From assembly GCA_026707445.1 (NCBI GenBank), contig JAPOWV010000013.1:1-64000 (forward strand): a stretch of 64,000 bases of DNA, read 5' to 3'. The translations under genes were made by a program, and so were the position numbers. The notes beneath the pieces were generated by a model. The model saw nothing but the letters and a program-made list of their open reading frames with translations, did no database searches and had not been told where the DNA came from. This document shows positions 35,911 through 44,302 of the stretch, piece after piece. How positions within the stretch are numbered: position 1 is the stretch's first letter; every line of letters starts with the position of its first letter. The DNA comes from Gammaproteobacteria bacterium. Lineage in GTDB: Bacteria; Pseudomonadota; Gammaproteobacteria; Steroidobacterales; Foliamicaceae.

Positions 35911-38001
35911 TCAATCGTCGGCGCCGGAAGGGGCGCCTTTTCTCAGGTTGGCACGGTCCTGAACGTAGTACTTGATTGCGTCGGACTCGTCCTGCGTCAG
36001 AACGTCGGCATGCGCGGGCATTCCGTTGGATTCAAGCGTCCCGTCAAGAACGATTTCCGTCCAGATGTCAAAGATTGAAATGTGCGAATGCCTCAGGTCG
36101 GAAACATTGCCGCCACTTGCGGCATTCGGACCGTGGCAATGCATGCAGTGCGCATGGTAGAGCCTGTCGCCAAGTCCAACCATTGCTGACTGCTCCGCGG
36201 TAAGGGTCACCGCTTCATAGTTGTCCACCGGCCAATCAATTCTTGCGGGCAAGGGGCGGTCGCCGCCCAAGCTGAAAGCGAACAGGGCCGCGTTTCTAGC
36301 CATGTTGTAGCCTGGATGCGCGTGGCCCCCAAGAATGGCTATGTATTGCTGACCGTCCACCTCATAGGAAATCGGCCCGCCGACGGCGCCCGTGCCGAGG
36401 GAGGCCGACCAAAGCCTTTCGCCCGTCCTTGCATGGTAGGCCGCAAACTCACCGGATCGATCGGACTGAAACACCAGTTCTCCGGCGGTTGAAAGAACGC
36501 TGCCGCCGCGCGGCGGATTACGGCTGGCCCGCCAGGCCTCTTTCCGGGCCACCGGGTCCCAGGCGAGCAGGTATTGACCCTCGAGCGTCACGCCCCTTTC
36601 CTCGAGTATCGAAGCCAGATCCTGCCACGGCCTGTATCCCAGGTCCTGCCGGAAACGGCCCTGCACTTCAACGATGTCGTCGGTCTGAGTAAACAGGAAG
36701 GCCGTTTCGTTTACCGCCATGAACATCAGCCCCGAAGGACGGTGAAAGGACATGCCGTGCCAATTCCGGTGGCCGCTCGGTCCCGGGATGCCCAGGAACG
36801 GTTCTTCGATGAATCTTGCATTGGGGTGTTCGACGGGGCGACCGGTCTCCATGTCAACATGCGAGGCCCAGTTCACTGTGGCAATCGGGTCCGCTGACAG
36901 GAGTTCGCCGGAACGGCGATCCAGCACATAAAAGAAGCCGTTCTTCGGCGACTGCATGATGACCTGGCGCACTTTGCCGTCAATCTCGATATCGGCCAGG
37001 ACCATGGGCGAGGTAGCGGTAAAGTCCCAGGAATCGCCTGGCGTGGTCTGGTAGTGCCAGACGTAGTCCCCGGTCGTCGCATTGAGCGCAACGATCGACG
37101 ACAGGAAAAGATTGTCGCCCCCACCCGGGCTGCGGGTCTCCCGATTCCAAGGGGACCCGTTCCCCACGCCGATGTAAACAAGATCCAGCTCCGGGTCATA
37201 GGACATGGAGTCCCAGACGGTTCCACCGCCACCGTTTTCCCACCAGGCGCCGTTCCAGGTCCCGGCGGCCATTTCCATGGCGGCATTCTCGAACCCGTCT
37301 CCCGGGTTCCCGGGTACCGTGTAAAAGCGCCAGGCCAGTTCGCCCGTGTCCTTGTCGTAGGCCGACACATAACCCCTGACAGCGAACTCGGCGCCGGCGT
37401 TCCCGATAAGGACGTTGTCTCCGGCAATACGCGGCGCCCCCGAGCTTGAATAGAGCCCTTCACTGTCTATCGTGTCCACTTTCCAGATTTCCTCACCGCT
37501 CTCCATGTCCAGAGCGAAAAGCTGACCATCGAAAGCGGCCGCAAATACCTTGCCGTCCGAACTCGTGGGGCCCCTGTTCAGGACGGTACAGCAAGCTCCC
37601 CGCACCGCACTGTGATCGGGCCCGGGGGCATATCTCCAAATCAGCTCTCCGGAGGCGCCGTCGACCTTGCTTACCACGCCCCATCCGTCGGTGACGAAAA
37701 GGGATCCGTTCACCGCGATCGGAGTGCCCTTGAGGTTCGTTGCCGTAGCGACCGGCATGCGCCAGGCGAGTCCCAATTCGGAGACATTGGAGTGTGATAT
37801 CTGATCCAGCGGGGAAAACCTGTCCTCGCTGAAATTTCGTCCGGTATTCGGCCAATTCCCGTCGACCACCGTTGAAGGATCCCGATCATCGAGCGGGGCA
37901 GTCGATTCGCGGCCTTCGCCGCAGGCTGAGATAGACAGTCCCGCCGCTGCCGCGAACAGTATCGGCAATGCACTACTGCAAATGCCTGATGAAATCTTCA
38001 C
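35911..38001 (-). CDS. PQQ-dependent quinohaemoprotein alcohol dehydrogenase, lipoprotein
   Basis: A 696-residue protein with a lipoprotein signal (lipobox ISAC, Cys27). The eight-bladed PQQ propeller occupies about residues 45-590: the vicinal disulfide Cys137-Cys138 (RGACCT), IGVGNGSPWN (Asn ligand), the catalytic Asp in DSWDFTATSP, and blade tryptophan-docking repeats (DxxTGELAW-like). The residue two after the catalytic Asp is Thr, not Asp, so the lanthanide (XoxF) marker is absent and calcium is expected. The C-terminal cytochrome c domain has CMHCH at 619-623 and probable axial Met661 (SNGMPA). It is a type II enzyme oxidising alcohols, on the same strand as and downstream of the TonB-dependent receptor. 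Confidence 0.95.
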   Translation of the reverse strand: MKISSGICSSALPILFAAAAGLSISACGEGRESTAPLDDRDPSTVVDGNWPNTGRNFSEDRFSPLDQISHSNVSELGLAWRMPVATATNLKGTPIAVNGSLFVTDGWGVVSKVDGASGELIWRYAPGPDHSAVRGACCTVLNRGPTSSDGKVFAAAFDGQLFALDMESGEEIWKVDTIDSEGLYSSSGAPRIAGDNVLIGNAGAEFAVRGYVSAYDKDTGELAWRFYTVPGNPGDGFENAAMEMAAGTWNGAWWENGGGGTVWDSMSYDPELDLVYIGVGNGSPWNRETRSPGGGDNLFLSSIVALNATTGDYVWHYQTTPGDSWDFTATSPMVLADIEIDGKVRQVIMQSPKNGFFYVLDRRSGELLSADPIATVNWASHVDMETGRPVEHPNARFIEEPFLGIPGPSGHRNWHGMSFHRPSGLMFMAVNETAFLFTQTDDIVEVQGRFRQDLGYRPWQDLASILEERGVTLEGQYLLAWDPVARKEAWRASRNPPRGGSVLSTAGELVFQSDRSGEFAAYHARTGERLWSASLGTGAVGGPISYEVDGQQYIAILGGHAHPGYNMARNAALFAFSLGGDRPLPARIDWPVDNYEAVTLTAEQSAMVGLGDRLYHAHCMHCHGPNAASGGNVSDLRHSHISIFDIWTEIVLDGTLESNGMPAHADVLTQDESDAIKYYVQDRANLRKGAPSGADD

Positions 38002-38082
38002 AGTGAACGTACCTTATCCGAATGGAGCCCCTCACCGATTCAGCGAGGCTCCGGCCACGCGCCTGGCTCTGGCTTGTAGATG

Positions 38083-38119
38083 GCTGTGCGCTCACCGAAC
38101 GGGTCGGTGAGCGCACAGC
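38083..38119 (-). terminator. Perfect 16-bp intercistronic hairpin
   Basis: GCTGTGCGCTCACCGA and its exact complement flank the 5-base loop ACGGG, between the receptor stop (38171) and the PQQ dehydrogenase start (38001). No T-run follows on the minus strand. It may therefore be an attenuator, a mRNA-stabilising structure or a protein-binding dyad rather than a simple terminator. Confidence 0.6.
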
Positions 38120-38170
38120 GTTAGTCATGGACGTTCAGACTGTTCGCCCATGAACATGGGGACCCCGGAA

Positions 38171-41167
38171 TTAGAACTGGACCCTGGCGCCGAGCACGTA
38201 GTTGCGGCCGTATTGATCAAAGTTGGCAGCCTCGTTCCGCGCGGTGAGTTCCAGCGCCGCTATGGGGGGTTCCTCATCGAACAGATTGTTGATTCCTGCA
38301 TAAACCATGGTTTCCGACCCAAACCAGTCCAGAGTCTTCGAAACGAACACATCGTTGTAAAGGGTCGTGCCCGTGTCATCCGGCGACACAATGTCGGGCT
38401 CGTCGAAGGAAATGTTCCTCGCTACCTGATTGCCGATATAGAGCAATTCCCACCGAACATCAAACAGGCCTCCGCTGTATGCGAGAGCTGCCTTGAATTG
38501 ATGCTTCGGACGGCCAATCTCACTTGCCTTGACGTCTTCCCTGGACGGATCGTTCTGGAACGGGAACTCCGACAGCTCGTCCACATTGGTATATACGATG
38601 TTGAAGGACATCGTGCCCGTCTTGAGCATCCCGAATGTCAGATCGCTCGCGTCCCCGAAAAACGAACCCGCGACATCGAAACCGCTGGTCTCGAGCGCTG
38701 CGACATTCACGAAGCCGGAAGCGATGTCGATAATGCCGCCGACAGGAACGCCGCGCGGCGTATCGCCTGGTCCCGGGTTCCGTGCAATACGGTCACAGAA
38801 CTGGTTGTTGATTCCGGTCTCGTCGCGCAGACAAAGATTGACGATGTCCTGCCCGCCAATGGAAGCGATCGCGTCGGTAATCTCGATCGAGTAGTAGTCA
38901 ATGGAGAATTCCCAGCCTTCGAATGGCCTGAAGACAACGCCGAAGGTGTAGCTTTCCGACTCCTCGGGCGTCAGATTCTCGTTCCCGCTGACCGATCCGA
39001 AAATCGTCAAGCCGTCAAAGGCATCGAAGTCGGGGCCCAGACCCAGGGCGGCGCAGTTGTTGGCAACGGTCTGCGTTTCGTTTGCCAGGAACTCGAAGTC
39101 GCACAAGTCGTCGGGCAGGAAGTTCATCTGTGACGCGGGCGAGAAGGCCTCCGTCAGGTTCGGCGCTCTCACGGCCTCGGAGTACGTGCCGCGGATACCG
39201 AATCTCTCTACGGGCGCGAAATTGCCGCTGACCTTCCAGGCCGTCGCTCCGCCGGCATGACTGTAGTCCGCGTAGCGGACCGCTCCATCGAGCGTCAGAG
39301 TATCCAGCACCGGCACACTCACCTCAGCGAAAACCTCGGATACATCGAACGAGGCTGACGAATCCGAAGCGGGGCCTCCAAAAGCCCCGAGTTCCTCAAG
39401 CGTATCCCAGTCAAAGGCGGCCGATTCGTCCCGATACTCGACGCCGCCCGCAAAATAGACCGGCCCGCCGGGAAGATTGGCAAAGCGATTGGTGTCGCCC
39501 GTGAACGTAAGACCCAGGACGGCCTGGTCGACCTCCTGCAGGTTGGTCGCCGGTTTGAACACGAAGTCAAGCGCTTCCTGCGATACCAGGCCAATGCCGA
39601 ACGGATTCAGGGGCGCGCAATTGCCGGCATCGACACTCGCCGGACTGCGATAGCCGGCAGGCTGCGCGGACGGCACATGGCTGCGGCACGCGGGCCTGCC
39701 CGTGGCCGGATCGATTACGGCATCGATGGCCGCGCCCAGGTTGGGTGTGATTCGCTGCGGCGCCCGGCGAATCTCGTTTCGAGTTGAGCCGTATTGCGCA
39801 TACGCGTCAAGCGTCAGTGCGGAGAATCCTGCATCGAAGTCGCCGCGAAGACCTGCAACGATGGTTGAAGACTGGCGGTCATACCACTCCCCGGAAGTTT
39901 CAAGCTCAAGTACGTTGTCCAGAATTCGAACCTCCCCTACCCCGCCGGCCAGGAACCGGGCGCGAACCGATTCCGGAAGGTAGGGATTGTCCGCAACATT
40001 GATCCGCGCAAAAATGATTTGTCGGGGAAAATCGACATCGCGGCCGGAAGTCTTGGAGTACTTGGTATCGGCATAAGCTTCAAAACTGGCGCCCACGTCA
40101 AACTTTACGCTTGCAGTACTGACGAATCGCTCGGCCGAGGGAATAATGGTCAGGTACGGATCACGCGGCCCAAGCGCGGGAGTGATTTCGGCGAAGTCAC
40201 CCAGAATGAGGTTCTGGGGACGCGGATACCGCCCGGCGACAATAGGTTCAGGCAATCTGAAGATGTCGCGGCCGTCTTCGGTAAAGCTCCAGCGCCCGGT
40301 ATCACCCAATGCCGCGGCATATTCACCGAACACGTTGAAAACACTAAAGGGGCCTATGATGTCTTCGGCCACATTCGGCAATATCACGTGATCGGGATTG
40401 CCGTCGCCCCTGACGTTATTGGCGTCGGTGACGTTCACCCTCTGATAATTGTTCGAGAATGGCTGATCGGGCGCCAACATGAGGCTTTGCCGGTCGTACT
40501 GGACAGACGCGGTGATATGCCCGCGCCCGTCCGCCAGTTCCGAACCGCCCGCAATGGCGAACCGGTAGTTTTCGCCGGCGGAATTCTCGAATCGGCGGTT
40601 GTAGTTGGTGTCAAAGACAACGCCTTCCAGTTCATCGTCGAGGATGATGTTCACCACACCGGTTACCGCATCAGATCCGTAAACCGCGGATGCGCCGCCG
40701 GTGATGACCTCCACCGACCGGATCAGGATAGGAGGAATGGTCGACAGGTCGATTGCCTGGGTGCCGGCAGCCCCGGAAACATGCCGCTTGCCATTCACCA
40801 GAACCAGAGTCCGGGACGTGCCCAGACCGCGCAGATTGGCCCGGCTCAATCCTGTACTGCTGGTTGACCCGTTGCGTTCGTCCGCCGAAATGGACTGACG
40901 CCCACCGAAGCTGGAAAGCTGGGGCAATTCCTGTAAAAATTGACCCAGATCCGGTGTGTTGGAATAAAGTACGTCGTCCGAACCGACCGAGACCAAGGGC
41001 GCCGCGACGTCGGCCGGATTTCTGGCAATACGTGAACCCGTAACGACCACCTCCTCCACGATCGCATCACTTCCGTCCACATCATCCGATGCAGCATCCT
41101 GAGCGATCGCGGGATTGGCCACCAGCAGCGCGAGCATTGGCAGGGCGAATCTCAGTTGATTTTTCAT
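38171..41167 (-). CDS. TonB-dependent outer-membrane receptor
   Basis: A 998-residue receptor from the ATG at 41167, with GGAGAA 6 nt upstream. It has a signal peptide (FALPMLALLVANPAIA-Q) and an N-terminal segment VEEVVVTGSRIARNPADVA typical of the TonB-box/plug start. The plug domain shows LGTSRTLVLVNGKRH and SVEVITGGASAVYGSDAVTGVVNI. The long beta-barrel ends FDQYGRNYVLGARVQF, with the terminal Phe needed for membrane insertion. This subtype (large, plug VLVNGKR) is common among receptors for oligosaccharides, peptides or plant compounds; the ligand is unknown. It probably feeds the periplasmic dehydrogenases nearby. Confidence 0.95.
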   Translation of the reverse strand: MKNQLRFALPMLALLVANPAIAQDAASDDVDGSDAIVEEVVVTGSRIARNPADVAAPLVSVGSDDVLYSNTPDLGQFLQELPQLSSFGGRQSISADERNGSTSSTGLSRANLRGLGTSRTLVLVNGKRHVSGAAGTQAIDLSTIPPILIRSVEVITGGASAVYGSDAVTGVVNIILDDELEGVVFDTNYNRRFENSAGENYRFAIAGGSELADGRGHITASVQYDRQSLMLAPDQPFSNNYQRVNVTDANNVRGDGNPDHVILPNVAEDIIGPFSVFNVFGEYAAALGDTGRWSFTEDGRDIFRLPEPIVAGRYPRPQNLILGDFAEITPALGPRDPYLTIIPSAERFVSTASVKFDVGASFEAYADTKYSKTSGRDVDFPRQIIFARINVADNPYLPESVRARFLAGGVGEVRILDNVLELETSGEWYDRQSSTIVAGLRGDFDAGFSALTLDAYAQYGSTRNEIRRAPQRITPNLGAAIDAVIDPATGRPACRSHVPSAQPAGYRSPASVDAGNCAPLNPFGIGLVSQEALDFVFKPATNLQEVDQAVLGLTFTGDTNRFANLPGGPVYFAGGVEYRDESAAFDWDTLEELGAFGGPASDSSASFDVSEVFAEVSVPVLDTLTLDGAVRYADYSHAGGATAWKVSGNFAPVERFGIRGTYSEAVRAPNLTEAFSPASQMNFLPDDLCDFEFLANETQTVANNCAALGLGPDFDAFDGLTIFGSVSGNENLTPEESESYTFGVVFRPFEGWEFSIDYYSIEITDAIASIGGQDIVNLCLRDETGINNQFCDRIARNPGPGDTPRGVPVGGIIDIASGFVNVAALETSGFDVAGSFFGDASDLTFGMLKTGTMSFNIVYTNVDELSEFPFQNDPSREDVKASEIGRPKHQFKAALAYSGGLFDVRWELLYIGNQVARNISFDEPDIVSPDDTGTTLYNDVFVSKTLDWFGSETMVYAGINNLFDEEPPIAALELTARNEAANFDQYGRNYVLGARVQF

Positions 41168-41259
41168 GTGGATTTCTCCTTCGGACCTGCGGCTGGTCCA
41201 TTGTTCGGTTTTCCCTCTACACAACCAAGAGTCGCCACTCGCTCATGTAGACATCAGGG

Positions 41260-41288
41260 AGTATGCCATTTACCATACTACCATTCAA
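41260..41288 (-). promoter_or_regulatory. Receptor promoter overlapped by an inverted-repeat operator
   Basis: Read on the minus strand: -35 TTGAAT (41288-41283), 17-bp spacer, -10 CATACT (41265-41260). The inverted repeat AGTATG-N8-CATACT (41260-41279) overlaps the spacer and the -10, as expected for a repressor site controlling the TonB receptor. It also lies close upstream of the divergent gene at 41312. Confidence 0.6.
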
Positions 41289-41311
41289 GTATTTTTTGAA
41301 GGCCCTTGCAA

Positions 41312-42757
41312 ATGAGCGATGCCTCGCAAATTTCGCACCTCCTGTTCGTCAAGGCGGAGTGCGAGACCTGTCAACTGATCGAGCCGGTCATCGGAGAAGC
41401 AATCGATGCCGGCAAGGCGATAAGAATCCTGGTACAGGACGATCCGGCATTTCTCGGCGCGCATTCGCCCGGCGACGATACGTTGCTGGAAGAGTCGTAC
41501 CGCTGGAACGTGGAGACGACGCCGACTCTGATCGCGCTCGACCACGACAGGGAAACGGGTCGCGTCGATGGCTGGGACAGGGCCGGCTGGCGAGAAATGC
41601 TGGACATGCCGACGCTGGCGGAGGACCTGCCCGAGTTTCGCCCCGGGTGCGGTTCCAGGAGCCTCGAGCCGGGGATTTACGAGAATCTCGTCTCAAGTTA
41701 CGGAGACCCGGGACTGTCCGCACGGGTCGTTCGCCTGGAAGAATGGGACGACGAAATGGAGTCCTGCTTCGATCACGGCTGGACCGATGGCCTGCCGGTC
41801 ACGCCACCGACCGATGCGCGCATTCTTCGCATGCTCAAGGGAACGAGCCGCGCAGCCGATGAAGTCATCGGCAAGGTCCCGCCCAACCTGGCGTCGATCA
41901 CGGTTGAAAAAGCCGCGGTCAACGCGGTCATGGCAGGCTGCAAGCCCGAGTATTTCCCGGTCGTTCTGGCCGCGCTGGAGGCCGCGCTCGAGCCCGTCTT
42001 TACATTGCACGGGCTGCTCTGCACAACGTGCTTCTCGTCGCCGATCATCGTCGTCAACGGGCCGATCGCCAAAAGGATCGGGATGAACTGGGGAATCAAC
42101 GCACTCGGCCAGGGCAATCGGGCGAACTCGACGATAGGCCGCGCACTGCAGTTGATCGTGCGCAATGTCGGCGGCGGCATACCGGGCGATCTGGATCGCT
42201 CGACGCTTGGCGGTCCGGGAAAACACACGTTCTGTTTCGCCGAGGACGAGTACACGGATCCCGATTGGGAACCGCTGTCGGTCTCGCGTGGATTCGAGCG
42301 GGGGCAGAACACCGTCACCTTGTTCCAGGGCGACGGGGTGCAGGGAATCATCGACTGGCGCTCCAATACGCCTGAGGAACTCAGCAAGTCGCTGGCCATG
42401 TCGTTGCTGGCGGTTGGCCACGTAAAGCTCGCCGAATTCACGAATGCGATGCTCGTACTGTCGCCGGAGCATCACGCCATCTTTCGCGATGCGGGATGGA
42501 CCCGCGCCGATATTACGGCGTCGCTGTACGATGACCTGAAGAGACCCGGGGCCGAGATCGTGCAGGGGGCCCAGGGCGTGGGCGAAGGCATCGATCCTGC
42601 CCGCGGCGAAGAGACCGTCAATAAATTCTGGCCCGAAGGTCTGCTGATCGTGCGCGCCGGTGGACAGGCCGGCTTGTACTCGGCGATTCTTTGCGGCTGG
42701 ACCGGCGGCCGGTTCCGCGAGGAATCTCAGCCCGTGACGAGGGAAATCGTGTTGTGA
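41312..42757 (+). CDS. Thioredoxin-like N-terminal domain + large conserved domain of unknown function
   Basis: A 481-residue cytoplasmic protein; the ATG at 41312 is preceded by GAAGG (a TTG at 41306 is also in frame). The first about 100 residues look thioredoxin-like: HLLFVKAECETCQLIEPV with a Cys-x2-Cys centre, and a later TTPTLIALDHD strand. The remaining about 370 residues contain a possible redox segment LHGLLCTTCFSSPIIVVNGP, then NWGINALGQGNRANSTIGRALQL and VRAGGQAGLYSAILCGW. I do not recognise an enzymatic family. Its stop overlaps the GTG start of the UGSC-type gene by 4 bp, so the two probably work together, perhaps in thiol redox or detoxification chemistry. Confidence 0.75.
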   Translation: MSDASQISHLLFVKAECETCQLIEPVIGEAIDAGKAIRILVQDDPAFLGAHSPGDDTLLEESYRWNVETTPTLIALDHDRETGRVDGWDRAGWREMLDMPTLAEDLPEFRPGCGSRSLEPGIYENLVSSYGDPGLSARVVRLEEWDDEMESCFDHGWTDGLPVTPPTDARILRMLKGTSRAADEVIGKVPPNLASITVEKAAVNAVMAGCKPEYFPVVLAALEAALEPVFTLHGLLCTTCFSSPIIVVNGPIAKRIGMNWGINALGQGNRANSTIGRALQLIVRNVGGGIPGDLDRSTLGGPGKHTFCFAEDEYTDPDWEPLSVSRGFERGQNTVTLFQGDGVQGIIDWRSNTPEELSKSLAMSLLAVGHVKLAEFTNAMLVLSPEHHAIFRDAGWTRADITASLYDDLKRPGAEIVQGAQGVGEGIDPARGEETVNKFWPEGLLIVRAGGQAGLYSAILCGWTGGRFREESQPVTREIVL

Positions 42758-43290
42758 GCGCGATTACCCTGCGTGACCCCACGGCGGAATCAGCCGCGGT
42801 TAACCGACCGCGGCAGCCGCCGCCCGCGTCACTGGACGGCAAGACCGTGGCCCTGCTCGATATCGGCAAGATGCGAGGAGACGAATTCGTCGATCGCCTC
42901 GAACAATTGTTCACCGAGTCGAAAGTTTCCACCAAACGGTACAAGAAACCGACGAATACGCGCACGGCCCCCACCGAGATAATCCAGGACATCGTCACCG
43001 AAACCGATGTGGTCGTATTGGCGCTCTCTGACTGCGGGTCATGCACATCGTGTTCGACCCATGACCTGAACGATCTCGACAACCTGGGTATTCCCGGCGT
43101 CAGCGTTCTGACGACCGCATTCAAGCAGGCGTTCGAGCAACAGTGCTCGAAGATAGGCTTTGACGGCGCGTCCGTGTATACGCCTCACCCGGTACTGAAC
43201 CGGACCACCGAGCAAATCCACCAGTTTGCCGACTCGGTTTTTGACGAGATCCGGGCGGCGATCGTATTGAGTCCCGCGGGGGGAGCCTGA
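42754..43290 (+). CDS. UGSC-motif family protein (cysteine form)
   Basis: A 178-residue protein from a GTG overlapping the previous stop (GTGA). The core reads VVVLALSDCGSCTSCSTHDL: Cys94-Gly-Ser-Cys97 plus Cys100. This matches the motif of the UGSC family, in which the first residue is selenocysteine in some members; here it is a TGC Cys codon. C-terminal features include GIPGVSVLTTAFKQAFE and YTPHPVLNRT. No signal peptide. The coupled thioredoxin-like partner suggests a redox-active pair; biochemical function is unknown. Confidence 0.75.
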   Translation: MSAITLRDPTAESAAVNRPRQPPPASLDGKTVALLDIGKMRGDEFVDRLEQLFTESKVSTKRYKKPTNTRTAPTEIIQDIVTETDVVVLALSDCGSCTSCSTHDLNDLDNLGIPGVSVLTTAFKQAFEQQCSKIGFDGASVYTPHPVLNRTTEQIHQFADSVFDEIRAAIVLSPAGGA

Positions 43291-43312
43291 TCAGGGCCGT
43301 GAGCCGGGGCGG

Positions 43313-44194
43313 TCAGCCCCGCTCCTTGTTCAGCATCTCGACGAATTCGCGGTCGACCTCGGTGACGCCGCGTTCCTTCGCCTGCTTGATGATTCCCTTC
43401 AGCGCCGTCTTGATGAAGGGCTTGGGGATGCCGGTCAGTTGCTTGCAGGCTTCGCGCGTGAACCTCACTTCCGGGTCGATGCGGTTGGCCTCGTAGAGCA
43501 CCGATTCCTCCCTGGCGCCCTTGTCGGTTGGCGTCGGGAACCAGAAGGCCTTTTTTCTTTCGGCGAACCAGAACTTCTCGCCGTCACGGAACCCGAACGT
43601 GATGGGCATGTTGGGCATGCGCCGGGTGCCGTTCTCGATGTTCTTCGCCCAGGTTTCCTTCAACAGGATGTTCTCAAGCCGGAGCACCAGGTATTCGGGC
43701 GTCCTGCCGTCGTCCTTGATCCGGAACGTCTCGTCCCAGTGCGCTTCATGCACCTGGAACGCTTCCTTGATGATCAGCGGGCATCCGTCCGCCGTTCCGC
43801 GTCCGGGCGTGGGACTCTCGATCAGCGTGTACGGGTTGTCCGCCATCTTCTCCTCGGTGGTCTGGCCCGGATAGCCCAGACCCACGATCTTCTTCAGCTT
43901 CTTCCGGTCGAACTCGACGAAGTTCACGGCGCACCTGGGATTGCGATGCAGGTTGGTCTCGGTATTCGAACCCTTGCGGCTGCAGACCAGGAACGAGCGC
44001 TCCTTGATGACCTCGAACGGAAGGGTCAACTGATACGGGCCGATATTGGTCGAACCGTCTTCGCTGACCGTCGTAATCAACGAGAAGGACGACGGCCAGT
44101 ACGAACTGGCCTGGTACCAGTTGTCGCGCATCGGACTGTCGACGAACTTCTCGTCGACAGTCCTGGGCCCAAATACGCGGTCCAGCAAACCCAT
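43313..44194 (-). CDS. Flavin reductase-like (FMN split-barrel) protein with PCP_red-like C-terminal domain
   Basis: A 293-residue protein. Residues about 20-215 form a flavin reductase/DIM6-NTAB split barrel (WPSSFSLITTVSEDGSTNIGPYQLTLPFEV, RSFLVCSRKGSNTETNLHRNPRCAVNFV). The last about 50 residues (VRFTREACKQLTGIP, FIKTALKGIIKQAKERGVTEVD) resemble the small helical PCP_red domain found at the end of light-independent protochlorophyllide reductase subunits. A second protein of the same architecture lies at 51530. No signal peptide. It may supply reduced flavin or bind FMN for an oxygenase; this is inferred from family only. Confidence 0.8.
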   Translation of the reverse strand: MGLLDRVFGPRTVDEKFVDSPMRDNWYQASSYWPSSFSLITTVSEDGSTNIGPYQLTLPFEVIKERSFLVCSRKGSNTETNLHRNPRCAVNFVEFDRKKLKKIVGLGYPGQTTEEKMADNPYTLIESPTPGRGTADGCPLIIKEAFQVHEAHWDETFRIKDDGRTPEYLVLRLENILLKETWAKNIENGTRRMPNMPITFGFRDGEKFWFAERKKAFWFPTPTDKGAREESVLYEANRIDPEVRFTREACKQLTGIPKPFIKTALKGIIKQAKERGVTEVDREFVEMLNKERG

Positions 44195-44302
44195 GGAATC
44201 TTCCCGCCTGTCGGAATCGATGTCGCGCCGGTCGGCCGGCCGACCAATGCGACGCGGCGCGAGTCTACCACTATAGGTTCTGTGGCTTGAGAAGCTCCTT
44301 CT

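Noticed and set aside
41306..43290. UGSC protein as a true selenoprotein
   Set aside because: The key codon is TGC (Cys), not an in-frame TGA, and no SECIS-like requirement arises.
43306..43320. GGGGC/GCCCC hairpin between the UGSC gene and the flavin reductase gene as a terminator
   Set aside because: Stem of only 5 bp, no T-run and partly inside the coding end; too weak to call.
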